A stretch of DNA of 64,000 bases, taken from the NCBI RefSeq assembly GCF_039503195.1, contig NZ_JBCJKP010000001.1:2170001-2234000 (forward strand), in the 5' to 3' direction. The translations under genes were made by a program, and so were the position numbers. Below the pieces are notes generated by a model. It was given only the letters and a program-made list of their open reading frames with translations. It was not told where the DNA came from and made no database searches. Positions 9,484 through 19,167 of the stretch are shown here, one piece after another (positions within the stretch are counted from its first letter, which is position 1; each line of letters starts with the position of its first letter). Source of the stretch: Streptomyces mirabilis. Its GTDB lineage: Bacteria > Actinomycetota > Actinomycetes > Streptomycetales > Streptomycetaceae.

Positions 9484-12401
9484 CGACCGTCCCCCTTCGT
9501 CGTTCCTGGTGCTGTGCCGCCCTGGGCCCCGTCGCCCGCGGCGTTCTCCTCGCGGCCCCGCTGCCAGCCCCGCTGGAGCGAGGCCATCCGGCTGCGTACC
9601 TCGTCGGCGTCGCGATCGGCGAGTTCCGCCCCCTTGGGGGCGCGGGCCTTGTCGCGCTCGGCGCGCCGTTCGGGTCCGTCCTTCAACTGGGGGGCCAGAT
9701 TGGCCTGTCGGACGCGGCGGGGCAGCGGGCTCGCACCCGATTCTGCCCCTTGTGTCGTGGCGGCGGAGCCCGGGGTGGTCCCGGCCCGGTCCGACGGCGA
9801 GCCGGCGGAGCGAGTGCGCCGGGGGAGAGCGGGGGCCTCGCGGAGGCCGGACGCCTCGGAGCGAAGGACCGGAGTCTCGGGGCGTTCGCCGTTGCGGCGC
9901 CCGGAGGTCTCGGGGCGTTCGCTGTTGCGGCGCCCGGAGATCCCGGTGCGGTCAGCACGCCGGGCGGTCGACGACTGTGCGCTCGCCCTCTCCGCGATGC
10001 CTTGCCTCTCCACCGGCTCGAGGGCCGGTTCGAGGCTCTCCGCCGGCTTCAGCGCCTCGGCGGGCTCCTCACCCGCCTCGCCGCGCCGGGGCCTCGTCCG
10101 GGTCACGGGACGACCGTGCGAGCTGACCAGCTTGGGAGTTCTGCGGCGCGGCAGGGGGACCGCGCCCCCCACGTGGTCGTCGTCGCCGGAGCGGGCCGTC
10201 TCCGCGCCGCCTGCGCGGGGCTGCTGGTGGGGCCGGTGCTGCTCGACCGGGACACCCGCTAGGGAGCGGCGCGGCCGGAACAGACCGCCCTGCTCGGCGT
10301 CCTCGTCGTCGAGGGCGCCGGGGAAACCGCCCAGCACGTCCAGATCGACCGGCGCCTCCAGTTCGACCGGCCCGTCCAGGATCGCGGCAGGCAGGCCGGG
10401 GAGGCGCACCGGTACGTCGGAGAGCGCCGCCTTGCGGTCCTCCTCGATCTTGCCCTCCTTCGAGGGCAGCGCTCGGTCGAGACGGAAGCCGATGCCGTTG
10501 GTGTCCGGGACATCGTCCGTGAGCAGCGCGTCGGGGATGAACACCACGGCGGTGGTGCCGCCGTACGGGGAAGGCTGGAGGGAGACACGGACGTTCTGCC
10601 GCTGTGCGAGCCGGCTGACCACGAAGAGACCGAGCCGGTCGGTGTCGGACAGTTCGAACTCGGGGGTCTCGGCGAGTCGTAGGTTGGCGTCGAGGAGCGC
10701 TTCGGCCGCCATGCCCAGACCGCGGTCGTGGATCTCCAGGGTGAAACCGTTGGCGACGCGTTCGCCGACGACCTGCACGGCCGTGTGCGGGGGCGAGAAC
10801 ACCGTGGCGTTCTCCAGGAGTTCGGCGACCAGGTGCGTGAGGTCGGCGACCGCGGGCCCCGTGACGGCGACGCGGGGAAGTCGGCGTACCTCGATGCGCT
10901 CGTAGTCCTCGACCTCGGCGACGGCGGCGCGGACGATGTCCATGAGCTGGACGGGCTTGCGCCACTGCCGGGACGGGGCCGCGCCGGACAGGATGACCAG
11001 GCCCTCGGCATGCCGGCGCATGCGGGTGGTCAGGTGGTCGAGACGGAACAGGTCGGCGAGTTCGTCGGTGTCCTCGGTCCTGCGTTCCATGGTGTCGAGG
11101 AGGGTGAGCTGCTTGTGCAGCAGGACCTGGCTGCGGCGGGCGAGGTTGACGAAGACCTCGGAGACGCCGTCCCGCAGTTCGGACTGTTTGACGGCGGCCT
11201 CGACGGCCGCGCGCTGAAGGGTGTTGAGGGCTTGGCCGACCTCGCCGATCTCGTTCTTGTCGTACTCCAGGCGGGGCACTTCGGTCTCGACGTCGACCTG
11301 TTCGCCCCCGGAGAGGCGGCGCATGACGCTGGGGAGTCGGACGCCTGACGCCTCGTGGGCGTCCAGGCGCAGCCGTCGCAGGTCGCGGATGAGGCCCCGG
11401 CCGATGCGTACGGACATCACGAGCGAGGCCAGCAGGGCGATGAGCCCTAGGACACCCGCGATGACGGCCTTGACGATGACGCCCGTGGCCACGGGGCGGA
11501 CACGGTCCTGGTAGCGGTCGCCGGCCTTGTCGTCGAGGCCGGCGAGTTCGTCGAGCACGTGTCCGGCCGCCCGGTCCCAGCTCTGCGCGGTGACACCGTG
11601 CGGGGCCCCGGCCGGGGAGGTGACGACAGCCTGCTCCGCCACACGCAGGGGAGCCGTGTCGGCGTTCGACCAGTAGCGCTCGAAGCGGCCGCGTTCCGAG
11701 GAGGGCAGCAGCGGCAGGCTGATGTCGTACAGCAGGGTGCGCTGCGCGACGAGATCGGAGATGTCGCGAATGTCGTCGCGGGTGATGCGGCCCGCGACCA
11801 GCGCGGAACCGAGGAGGGCGTCCTCGCGGGAGAGCAGTTCGCGGGCGTTCGCGACGTTGACGAGGGCGCGGCCCTGCTTGTCCATCTCCACGTTGTCCAC
11901 GACGTGGAGGTTGGCCATCAGTGTGTAACAGGGGCCGACCAGACGGTTGTAGAGGTCGAGGGCCTGGGCCCGGTTGACGGTGCCCTCCTCGACACTGCGG
12001 CGCAGCGAGTCGATGCCGTCGAGGGCGTCGAGGATGGTGGTGAGGCGCTGTGAGGTGCCCCCGTTCATCTCTTCCCGTACGTCTTCGTCTTTGGCGTTCT
12101 CGCGGACCTTCGCCACGGCCCGGTCGGTCGCGGTGCGACTGCGCTTCAGCGCCGCCAGCGCGTCGGAGGCACGGGGATCGGCGAGATAGACGAGTGTCTG
12201 GCGGCGTTCCCGCTGGAGAACGCTGATGGTGTCCTCGGTGGGGTAGCCGATCTTCTCGACGACGTCCGACACGTTGAACAGCTGGTTGGCCGCGCGGCCG
12301 GTGAGTACCGTCGCGAAGGCCCAGATCCCCGTCAGGGAGACGAGTGGCACGAGGAGCAGCGCCACGATCTTCCGGCGGATGGACTTCCCGCGAAAGCGCA
12401 T
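9480..12401 (-). CDS. cvnA: Conservon sensor histidine kinase-like protein CvnA
   Basis: A 973-aa membrane sensor with a histidine-kinase type ATPase domain. A first membrane segment lies near residues 10-33, an extracytoplasmic nitrate/nitrite-sensor-like helical domain follows, a second membrane segment is near 310-335, then HAMP-like and coiled regions and an ATPase core with ELLENATVFSPP (N box) and HDRGLGM (G1 box). The last roughly 300 residues are Pro/Arg/Ser-rich and probably disordered. The ATG at 12401 was chosen because it starts the membrane anchor and follows GGGGGAGG. It is the first gene of the cvnA-B-C-oxoprolinase-D operon. Confidence 0.95.
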   Translation of the reverse strand: MRFRGKSIRRKIVALLLVPLVSLTGIWAFATVLTGRAANQLFNVSDVVEKIGYPTEDTISVLQRERRQTLVYLADPRASDALAALKRSRTATDRAVAKVRENAKDEDVREEMNGGTSQRLTTILDALDGIDSLRRSVEEGTVNRAQALDLYNRLVGPCYTLMANLHVVDNVEMDKQGRALVNVANARELLSREDALLGSALVAGRITRDDIRDISDLVAQRTLLYDISLPLLPSSERGRFERYWSNADTAPLRVAEQAVVTSPAGAPHGVTAQSWDRAAGHVLDELAGLDDKAGDRYQDRVRPVATGVIVKAVIAGVLGLIALLASLVMSVRIGRGLIRDLRRLRLDAHEASGVRLPSVMRRLSGGEQVDVETEVPRLEYDKNEIGEVGQALNTLQRAAVEAAVKQSELRDGVSEVFVNLARRSQVLLHKQLTLLDTMERRTEDTDELADLFRLDHLTTRMRRHAEGLVILSGAAPSRQWRKPVQLMDIVRAAVAEVEDYERIEVRRLPRVAVTGPAVADLTHLVAELLENATVFSPPHTAVQVVGERVANGFTLEIHDRGLGMAAEALLDANLRLAETPEFELSDTDRLGLFVVSRLAQRQNVRVSLQPSPYGGTTAVVFIPDALLTDDVPDTNGIGFRLDRALPSKEGKIEEDRKAALSDVPVRLPGLPAAILDGPVELEAPVDLDVLGGFPGALDDEDAEQGGLFRPRRSLAGVPVEQHRPHQQPRAGGAETARSGDDDHVGGAVPLPRRRTPKLVSSHGRPVTRTRPRRGEAGEEPAEALKPAESLEPALEPVERQGIAERASAQSSTARRADRTGISGRRNSERPETSGRRNGERPETPVLRSEASGLREAPALPRRTRSAGSPSDRAGTTPGSAATTQGAESGASPLPRRVRQANLAPQLKDGPERRAERDKARAPKGAELADRDADEVRSRMASLQRGWQRGREENAAGDGAQGGTAPGTTKGDGR

Positions 12402-12845
12402 GGCCTCCCCCAGCTCGACCCCCTCCGGCCCGGGGCACACCTGTGTGTCAACAAACGGCGTGAGCCTACTACTGACCCACAGGTAACTCGAAGACGTGTC
12501 CGGGCGGCCGCCCGGCGTGAAGAGGGGGGAGCCCGGGCTGTTGAGGGAACCGGAGATGGGCAGTTGTCCGTTCATTGGGGGAGATTGCCGCCCCGATTCC
12601 GGCATGGCGAACCGGAGCTCATCGGGCCAGTGAACTTGGTCAGTTGGCCGGAATTTTTCGCTTGTCGGGAATCTTCCGGGCACATTGTTCGTCCTTCTCT
12701 ACGGGAATTGGGGGCGGAATCGGCCACAGGGGCCGCATGCCGCGTCCAGGCGGCGTAAAACAGCGCAAGCCGGGCAGCCACTGGGGAGCAGGTGTCGTAT
12801 GACACCCGTGCGAGGGTCTGCTGGGCGGTGGGGAGTGACACGTTG
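12402..12845. other. Divergent intergenic region upstream of cvnA
   Basis: This 444-bp gap separates cvnA (minus) from an unknown membrane protein (plus) and must hold both promoters. It contains a locally AT-richer patch around 12645-12715. I recognise no clear operator, RNA or gene in it. The cvnA frame stays open through most of it, but the sequence there is not protein-like. Confidence 0.5.
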
Positions 12846-13646
12846 ATGGGCACGGCGGAGCGGGGCGGGACACCAGGGGTGGGTACTGCGGTGCCTGTGG
12901 CGGTGCGATCGGCCACACGAACACCGGATCGCGACATACCGGCGGACTCGGCGGACGGACGCGACGAAGTGAGCGGTCAAGGCGTTGCCACGGAGGGGCG
13001 CGATCGGGTGCGCCGGCAGAGCGTGGCCCTGGAGGGACGCGACCGGACGTACGACCGGACGGGTGTCGCCGGGATCGGAAGCGAGCACCTCAACGCCCAG
13101 GCCGAGGGCGGCCCCGAGCCGGTGGGTGGGCGGAGCACGGCCACCCGAGGGCATGAGCAGGCGGTCGGGGAGGGTACTGCCGCCGGTCGCAGGCATGTCG
13201 ACGGGCAGGCGCGGGCAACTGTCGGTCACATGAACGGATACGAAGAACAGGCGTACTACCGGCCGTTGTGGATCGAGGAGCCCGCGCGCCGGCGACGGCT
13301 GCCCGATCCGGTGCGCACGTCGGCCGTACGTGCGGTGCTGATCATCGCGGTGACCCTGATCCAGGCCGTGATCGCCTTCCTGTCCACGCTGGCGGAGTCC
13401 TGGCTCGCCTTCCCGATGGTCCTGAGCAGCGTGGCCAGCACGGTGGTGGCCACCTGGGCCGCCCTCGACGTCTGGGTCACCCGCCAGGTGTGGAACCAGC
13501 GCAACGGCGTGGTGTCCGAACCGAGCAGCACCGCAAGGACCCTGAGGCGCGAGCGGCGCCGGGGCCGACGGCAGGCACGCGCGACGGAGCGCGCTCAGGA
13601 GCGAATACGGCGGCAGGGCGGCACCGGGCAGTTGTCGCACCCCTGA
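12846..13646 (+). CDS. Membrane protein of unknown function
   Basis: A 266-aa protein I do not recognise. The N-terminal 125 residues are low-complexity and Gly/Arg/Glu-rich, with an internal repeat (ATEGRDRVRR, then ALEGRDRTYD). Two hydrophobic segments follow (AVLIIAVTLIQAVIAFL, and MVLSSVASTVVATWAALDVW), then a highly basic tail rich in RRERRRGRR. The ATG at 12846 has GGGGAG about 10 bases upstream. An alternative start at 13230 (MNGYEEQAYY) would give a compact 138-aa two-helix protein, and the upstream part may be untranslated. It is divergent from the conservon. Confidence 0.55.
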   Translation: MGTAERGGTPGVGTAVPVAVRSATRTPDRDIPADSADGRDEVSGQGVATEGRDRVRRQSVALEGRDRTYDRTGVAGIGSEHLNAQAEGGPEPVGGRSTATRGHEQAVGEGTAAGRRHVDGQARATVGHMNGYEEQAYYRPLWIEEPARRRRLPDPVRTSAVRAVLIIAVTLIQAVIAFLSTLAESWLAFPMVLSSVASTVVATWAALDVWVTRQVWNQRNGVVSEPSSTARTLRRERRRGRRQARATERAQERIRRQGGTGQLSHP

Positions 13647-13733
13647 GTACGGCTCGCGACGACTACGGCTCACGACTGAGTACGGTTCGACTCGCGGCTG
13701 AGCCCGGCTCGTGACTGAGCTCGGCTCACGGCT
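13645..13733 (+). repeat. Degenerate tandem repeat after the membrane protein gene
   Basis: About five imperfect copies of a 16-22 bp unit resembling GAGTACGGCTCGCGACT run from the stop codon of the preceding gene. A short hairpin, TGGACC with loop TTTTG and GGTCCA (13781-13797), follows and could end transcription. Confidence 0.6.
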
Positions 13734-13894
13734 GCCCACGGCACGGCCAAGGGGCGGACTCCACGGACCCGTGGACCCCGTGGACCTTTTGGGTCCAGCC
13801 CCCCGGCCGTGGGTCCGCCCACGGGCCGTCAGCTCCCCACGGCTGCTCCCGCCGGCTCCACCGGGTCCCCACCGCACGCCAGTTCACGGCGTGC

Positions 13895-14448
13895 CTTCAT
13901 GGCAACGTGGTCGCGGCCCGGCTCTCCGAAGATCCGACCGTCACCGTGTGCGTTTTCGAGGCGGGCCCGAGCGATGTCGGCGACGACGACATCCTGAAGC
14001 TGGAACGCTGGATGGGACTGCTGGAGTCCGGATACGACTGGGACTACCCGATCGAACTCCAGGTCAGCGGCAACAGTTCACGCACGAGCACGACGTGCGC
14101 GTGATGACGTACGGGCTGAAGCTGGCGCGGAGGATCGCCTTCCAGCCGGCGCTGAACGGCTGGGCGGGCGCGGAGCTGGCCCCCGGGCCGGACGTGCGGA
14201 CGGACGAGGAGCTGCTCGACTACATCCACAAGACCCACAACACCGTCTACCACCCGTCCTGCACCGTGAAGATGGGCGCGGACGGCGACTCCTCGGCCCC
14301 GCTCGACGCGCGGCTGCGGGTCAAAGGCGTCGAGGGGCTGCGGGTCGCGGACGGTTCGGTGATGCCGGATCTCGTCTCCGTCAACCCCTGCGTCACGACC
14401 ATGATGATCGGCGAGAAGTGCGCGGACCTTTTGAAGGAGGATCGCTAG
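13895..14448 (+). pseudogene. Remnant of a GMC-family oxidoreductase (choline dehydrogenase-like)
   Basis: Two pieces of a FAD-dependent GMC oxidoreductase are present in different frames. An N-terminal piece (13904 to about 14062) reads NVVAARLSEDPTV and YDWDYPIELQ. A C-terminal piece (about 14075-14448) reads HDVRVMTYGLKLA, THNTVYHPSCTVKMG and SVNPCVTTMMIGEKCA, the end of the family with its conserved active-site region. The Rossmann glycine motif upstream and some 350 middle residues are missing, and the frame shifts at the join near 14070. Intact members are about 500-550 aa. The stop overlaps the convergent SMC gene stop in a shared CTAG. Confidence 0.85.
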
Positions 14449-17400
14449 GACTCTTGAGGTGAAGGCCTCTTGAACATTCTCGTCGCCGTGATCTCGCTGT
14501 GCACCGAATCACCTTCCCCGGCCGGGGCCTGCTGGGGGAGCCCCGGCCGGAGGTGTTCCTCCACGCTGATGTACTTCAGCCCGGCGCGCAGGTCGGCGTC
14601 GTTGCGCAGGCGGATGACGAGGGGGAACTCGGCGAGCGCGGTCGTGTCGAACAGGCCGGTGGTGTAAAGGAGCTGGACGCCGAGCGCGTCCGAGACGGCC
14701 CTCTGCAGCTCCAGCAGGTAGGTCGCGTTGGCGCGTCCGATGGGGTTGTCGAGGAAGAGCGTGCCGGCGTGCCGGTGCTTGTCACGGCCCCGGTCGTTGC
14801 TGCGCAGCGCGGCCATCGTGCAGTACAGCGCGATGGCCGCGGTCAGCAGCTGACCGCCGGAGAAGACATCGCCCATCTGCCCGACGGGGACGCGCTCGGC
14901 ACGCAGTACGGCGTCGGGCTTGAGGATCTCGACGGCGACGCCCTTCGGTTCGAGGGCGGCGCTGACTCCGCGCAGCAGCAGTGACATGCCGTCGCGCCGC
15001 ATGTCGGAGTTCTTCTTGACCGCCGCGCGGGTGGCCTCGTCGACGACCTCGCCGAGCCGCTCGGCGAGCGTGGCCTGATCGGGCTCCTCGAAGCGGATGC
15101 GCAGGAACTCCTGCCCGGACCACTCGCCGAGCCCCTCCGGCAGTCGGGACAGCCGCTGCGCGGACCGCAGGGTGGCGAGCGACGACTCCACCAGCCCCCG
15201 CAGCCGGTCCACGATCGAGTCCCGGTTGCGCTCCAGCTGCGCCAACTCATCGGTCAGCACCCGCAGTCGGGGCGCGAAGGCGTCCGCCCACTTCTGGGCG
15301 TGTTCCGGCAGCGCGGACGCGGGCAGCTCACGGATCTGCTGCCGGGCGGGGGTACGTACCTGCTCGTACCGGTTGGAGTTGGCATGCCGTACGAGGATGT
15401 CGCTCGCCTCGCGCACGGCGCCCTCGGCCGCGGAGAGGTCGGCGGCGCAGCCGCGCAGGGAGCGGCGGGTCTCTGCGGCGGAGTGCCGGGCCTCCTCAAG
15501 GGTGCCGGGGTAGGGCTCGGGCTCCTCCTGCTCCTCGTCGGAGTGCTCCCGCAGCAGGTCCCTGAGCAGGGCGGCCGTCTCGTCGAAGCCACCGGCCGCG
15601 TCCTCGGCGGCTCGGTGCGCGTCGAGCAGCTCTGCGTGCGCCTCGCGTGCCTGGCTGAGCGCCTCGGCGCGGGAGGCGAGTTCACCGGTGGCCGTGCGCA
15701 GCAGCGACTGCGCGTGCTCGGCGTCGCGCGGGACCAGCTCCTGTGACAGCTCGGTGTGGGCCTCGCCGTCCTCGGGCGCGTGCCGCTCGGCCTCCCCGCG
15801 CAGCCGCCCGAGCTGCTCGCTCGCGGTGGACATGCGGGTCTCCAGGAGCTGTACGAGCTCCTCGGCACGGGCGGCCGCGGCCTGCCGGGACGGCCCGTCG
15901 GAACCGTCCGGCGCCTGAAGGAGCTGCGCGGCGCGCGTGCGCACCTTGTTGCTGAGCCGGTCCAGCTCTGCCAGGGCCGCGGTCTCGTCGCTCTCGGCGC
16001 GGGCCTGCTCGGCGCGCAGATCGGCGCCGACGCCGACCTTCTCGTACAGCTGCGACGCGGCCCGGTAGGCCTCACGCAGGGCGGGCAGCGAGGCCTTCGC
16101 CGTCTCCGACGCGTCCTCCGGTACGTCGTCGGGGGCGCCCGCGATCTCGGCGCGTTCGGCGCGCAGCGCGCGGGCCGTGCGGCGGGCGTCGTCGGCGGCG
16201 CGCTGGGCGGCGCGGCGGTCCTCGTCGGCGGCGCGGGCGCGCTCCAGGCAGACCTGGGCGCGGGCCTCCGACTCGGCGGCCTCGTCGGCGAGTTCGCGCA
16301 CCTTGACCTGCCAGCCGGCGCGCTCGCGCAGGCGGAAGGCGAGTCCGGCGAGCGCGTCGGCCGCGCGCCGGGCGCGCTGGGCGGCGTCCTGGCGCTCGTC
16401 GCGCACCAGGGCCGCCTCGGCCGCCGCCTCGTCCGCCTCGGCCCGCACGGTGCGCGCCTCGGCGAGCTCGGCTTCGGCCTCCTCGGCGAACGCGCGCGCG
16501 TCCCGGGCGGCCGCGGCCAGTTCGACGAGCCGCCCGGCGGGGCAGCCGGTGCGCCAGGAGGCGAGCCGGGCCGCGAGCTCCCGGTCCTTGCCGAGCCGGG
16601 CCGCGAGGACGCGGATCTCCTCGTCCCGCTCGGCCGCTCGGGTGCGCAGCGCCTGCCGTTCCTCGTCGGCGGCCTGCTCGTCGTGCATGGCCGGGTTCGG
16701 CGGTACGAGGAAGACGCCGCCGTCGCCCGCGTCGGTGGCAGGGGTCGGGGCGAGCAGCGCGGCGGCCGTGCCGACGGCGACGGCGGAGCGGGGCAGCAGC
16801 GCCGCTTCGCCGAGCGCCTCGCGGGCCCGCGCGTGGGTGTCCGGGTCGGTGATGATCACGCCGTCGACGAGCTCGGGCCTGGCGGCCAGCACGCGCGCGT
16901 GGTCGACGGGGTCGACGGCCTGCGCGAGATAGCGCCAGCCGGGCAGGGCGGGGATGCCGTGCTCACCGAGGTACTCGACCGTGGCCAGCACGTCGGGGCC
17001 GGGCGGCAGGAGTCCGCCGTCGCCGAGGGCGCCGAGGATCCGGGCGTCGTCGGCGGCCGCGGTGCGCAGCTCGAAGAGCTGGCGCTCGGCGGAGGCGACT
17101 CCGTCGTCGAGCAGCTCACGCAGTTCGTCGGCGTACTGGTCCAACTCCTCGGGCGTGAGGGCGCCCTCGGTCTCCGCCCAGACGTCGGCGGAGGTGCCTC
17201 GGCCGGTGTCGCCGCCCTTGCCGTGGCCGGCCCAGGCAGCGGCGTCCCCGGGCGCCCGGGGCACCGGTACCCCGCCGTGCCGCGTTCCGGCGACACCCGG
17301 CAGGCTGAGCAGCTCCGCGAGCCGCTCCTCCCCCGCCAGCGCCTCGGCCGTACGGCGCTCGCCGTCGTACGCGCGCTCGGCCGCCGTCGCCGCGTCCGCC

Positions 17401-19139
17401 GCGCGAGCGGCCGTCAGTTCGGCGCGGGACTCGGCGGACGCCGCCTCGCGGCCGTGCTCCGAGGCCCGTCGCGAGGCCTCCCGCGCGGTGTCCCACGCCG
17501 CGACGGCCGTCTTCTCGGCGTCGCTGGCGGCGAGGGCGGCGCGGGCCGGGTCGGCGTCGGGGGCGCTGTCGTCGAGCCAGCCTGCGCGGACCGCCTCCGC
17601 GGTCTCCTGCTCGACCTCGCTCAGGCGCTGGCGCAGATGTCCGACCTCGCTGCGGGCGCGCTGCGCGGCGGTGGCCGCGGCGGTCGAGTCGGCGTACGCG
17701 GTCTCGCCGACCTCCTGGAGTCCGGCGGAGCGCTCCTCCTCCTCGTTGGCGAGCGCCTCGGCGCCATCGGCGGCGCGGTGCAACGCGCGGACGAGGTCGA
17801 CGGCGGCCTTGGCGCGGGCGGCGAGCGCGGGCGCGGCGTCCCGCTCGGCCTCGAGGATCGCGGCGGCCACGCGCGCGGAGCGGTCGGCGGCGGCACGGTG
17901 CCGCAGTACGAGTTCGGCGGCCTGCCAGGAGGAGTGCAGGGTGCGCGCTTCGGCCAGTTCGCGCTTCTGGGCGGCCGCCGACTTCTCGGCCCCGGCGAGC
18001 GCCAACGAGGCGTGCCGGTAGGCGAGTTCGGCGGCGATGAGGGCACTGCGCTCGCGTGCGCCCTCGGCGTGGGTGACGGCGTACGCGGCGGCGGTCACGC
18101 GCTGTGCGAGCTCACCGGCGCGGACGCGCTCCCGCACGCCTCGCGCGGACAGTCGCCGGGCCAGGGTGCGGGTACGCCGCTCGGCGCCCGCGTGGATGTC
18201 ACGCGCGCGTGCCCGTGCCTCGGCGGCCTCGACGATCCGGCCGAGCAGATCCACGGACCCCGCCGTGAAGTCCCGCTCGGCGATCAGCTCGGCGCGCCGC
18301 CCCAGCTTGTTGCCGAAGCCGCCGACCAGGTCGGCGAGCCCGTCGGTGTCCCGGGTGTCGGTGACCGCGCGCAGCAGCAGGTCGGTGAAGTCGGAGTCCT
18401 TCTTGACGGCGAAGAGACCGGCGGCCTCACCCTCGTCGGCGTTCATCTCCCGCTGGTAGCGGAAGAGTTCGGGGTCGAGGCCGAGGTCCGTCAGATGCTC
18501 GTTCCAGCGGTCGTGGATCTCTTCCCAGTGCACTTCGAGATGCGGATACGCCTTTCCGGCCTCGGTGAGGGCGTCGCGGAAGCCCTTCATGGTGCGCCGC
18601 CGTCCCTGCGCGCCGGACGCGCCCTCGACGGGCGGCCGGACGGCGGTCGCCTCGGCGACGGGCAGGTTGTCCAGGCTCAGGCCGGGCCCGGGCCGGAAGG
18701 AGTACCAGGCTTCGGCGAACTTCCGCGGGTCGTTGGAGACCTGCCGTCCCCGCCACTCGCTGGCCTTGCCGACCACGACGCACTCGCCGGTCAGCGTGTG
18801 CTGCCACTCCAGCGCGACATGACCGCAGTCGTCGGCGAGCAGGAACTTGCGCAGCACACCGGAGCTGGCGCCGCCCAGGGTGTTGCGGTGGCCCGGCAGC
18901 ATCACCGAGAAGATCAGCTTGAGCAGTACCGACTTGCCGCCGCCGTTCTCCAGGAAGAGCACGCCCGCGGGCGCGGGCCGGCGCGGCGGCCCGACGGGCT
19001 CCTCCTCGAAGAACTCCGCCTGGGTGGGGGCGGGGTCGGGCACGGGCTCGCCGACACCCCTCAGGTCAAGGACGGTGTCGGCATAGCGCGCGCCAGCAGG
19101 CCCGATGGAGTAGAGACGGACCCGGGACAGCTCGTACAT
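14445..19139 (-). CDS. SMC-like ATPase of a MukB/JetC-type three-gene complex
   Basis: A 1564-aa protein with a split ABC ATPase head and very long Ala/Glu/Arg-rich coiled-coil arms (about 330-1360). Walker A is ENGGGKS at 64-70, the ABC signature is FSGGQ at 1426-1430, and Walker B is LFLDNP at 1461-1466. The residue after the Walker B Asp is Asn, where most SMC-type ATPases have a catalytic Glu. Size and layout match MukB, MksB and JetC rather than canonical Smc (about 1180 aa). It is the last gene of an operon with two partners encoding kleisin-like and small winged-helix-like proteins. Such complexes bind and extrude or trap DNA. No nuclease partner gene is adjacent. Start is ATG at 19139. 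Confidence 0.8.
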   Translation of the reverse strand: MYELSRVRLYSIGPAGARYADTVLDLRGVGEPVPDPAPTQAEFFEEEPVGPPRRPAPAGVLFLENGGGKSVLLKLIFSVMLPGHRNTLGGASSGVLRKFLLADDCGHVALEWQHTLTGECVVVGKASEWRGRQVSNDPRKFAEAWYSFRPGPGLSLDNLPVAEATAVRPPVEGASGAQGRRRTMKGFRDALTEAGKAYPHLEVHWEEIHDRWNEHLTDLGLDPELFRYQREMNADEGEAAGLFAVKKDSDFTDLLLRAVTDTRDTDGLADLVGGFGNKLGRRAELIAERDFTAGSVDLLGRIVEAAEARARARDIHAGAERRTRTLARRLSARGVRERVRAGELAQRVTAAAYAVTHAEGARERSALIAAELAYRHASLALAGAEKSAAAQKRELAEARTLHSSWQAAELVLRHRAAADRSARVAAAILEAERDAAPALAARAKAAVDLVRALHRAADGAEALANEEEERSAGLQEVGETAYADSTAAATAAQRARSEVGHLRQRLSEVEQETAEAVRAGWLDDSAPDADPARAALAASDAEKTAVAAWDTAREASRRASEHGREAASAESRAELTAARAADAATAAERAYDGERRTAEALAGEERLAELLSLPGVAGTRHGGVPVPRAPGDAAAWAGHGKGGDTGRGTSADVWAETEGALTPEELDQYADELRELLDDGVASAERQLFELRTAAADDARILGALGDGGLLPPGPDVLATVEYLGEHGIPALPGWRYLAQAVDPVDHARVLAARPELVDGVIITDPDTHARAREALGEAALLPRSAVAVGTAAALLAPTPATDAGDGGVFLVPPNPAMHDEQAADEERQALRTRAAERDEEIRVLAARLGKDRELAARLASWRTGCPAGRLVELAAAARDARAFAEEAEAELAEARTVRAEADEAAAEAALVRDERQDAAQRARRAADALAGLAFRLRERAGWQVKVRELADEAAESEARAQVCLERARAADEDRRAAQRAADDARRTARALRAERAEIAGAPDDVPEDASETAKASLPALREAYRAASQLYEKVGVGADLRAEQARAESDETAALAELDRLSNKVRTRAAQLLQAPDGSDGPSRQAAAARAEELVQLLETRMSTASEQLGRLRGEAERHAPEDGEAHTELSQELVPRDAEHAQSLLRTATGELASRAEALSQAREAHAELLDAHRAAEDAAGGFDETAALLRDLLREHSDEEQEEPEPYPGTLEEARHSAAETRRSLRGCAADLSAAEGAVREASDILVRHANSNRYEQVRTPARQQIRELPASALPEHAQKWADAFAPRLRVLTDELAQLERNRDSIVDRLRGLVESSLATLRSAQRLSRLPEGLGEWSGQEFLRIRFEEPDQATLAERLGEVVDEATRAAVKKNSDMRRDGMSLLLRGVSAALEPKGVAVEILKPDAVLRAERVPVGQMGDVFSGGQLLTAAIALYCTMAALRSNDRGRDKHRHAGTLFLDNPIGRANATYLLELQRAVSDALGVQLLYTTGLFDTTALAEFPLVIRLRNDADLRAGLKYISVEEHLRPGLPQQAPAGEGDSVHSEITATRMFKRPSPQES

Positions 19140-19167
19140 GGCGGCGGACTCTCGTAGTAAGTCTTCG

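Noticed and set aside
5911..10905. A very long open frame (about 1660 codons) on the plus strand opposite the conservon
   Set aside because: It is antisense to the oxoprolinase and cvnC, cvnB, cvnA genes, has biased low-complexity composition and matches no domain. Long antisense frames are normal in DNA with G/C-rich third positions.
15756..19157. A 1133-codon open frame opposite the SMC-like gene
   Set aside because: Gly/Arg/Val-rich shadow of the Ala/Glu-rich coiled-coil coding sequence; no recognisable domain.
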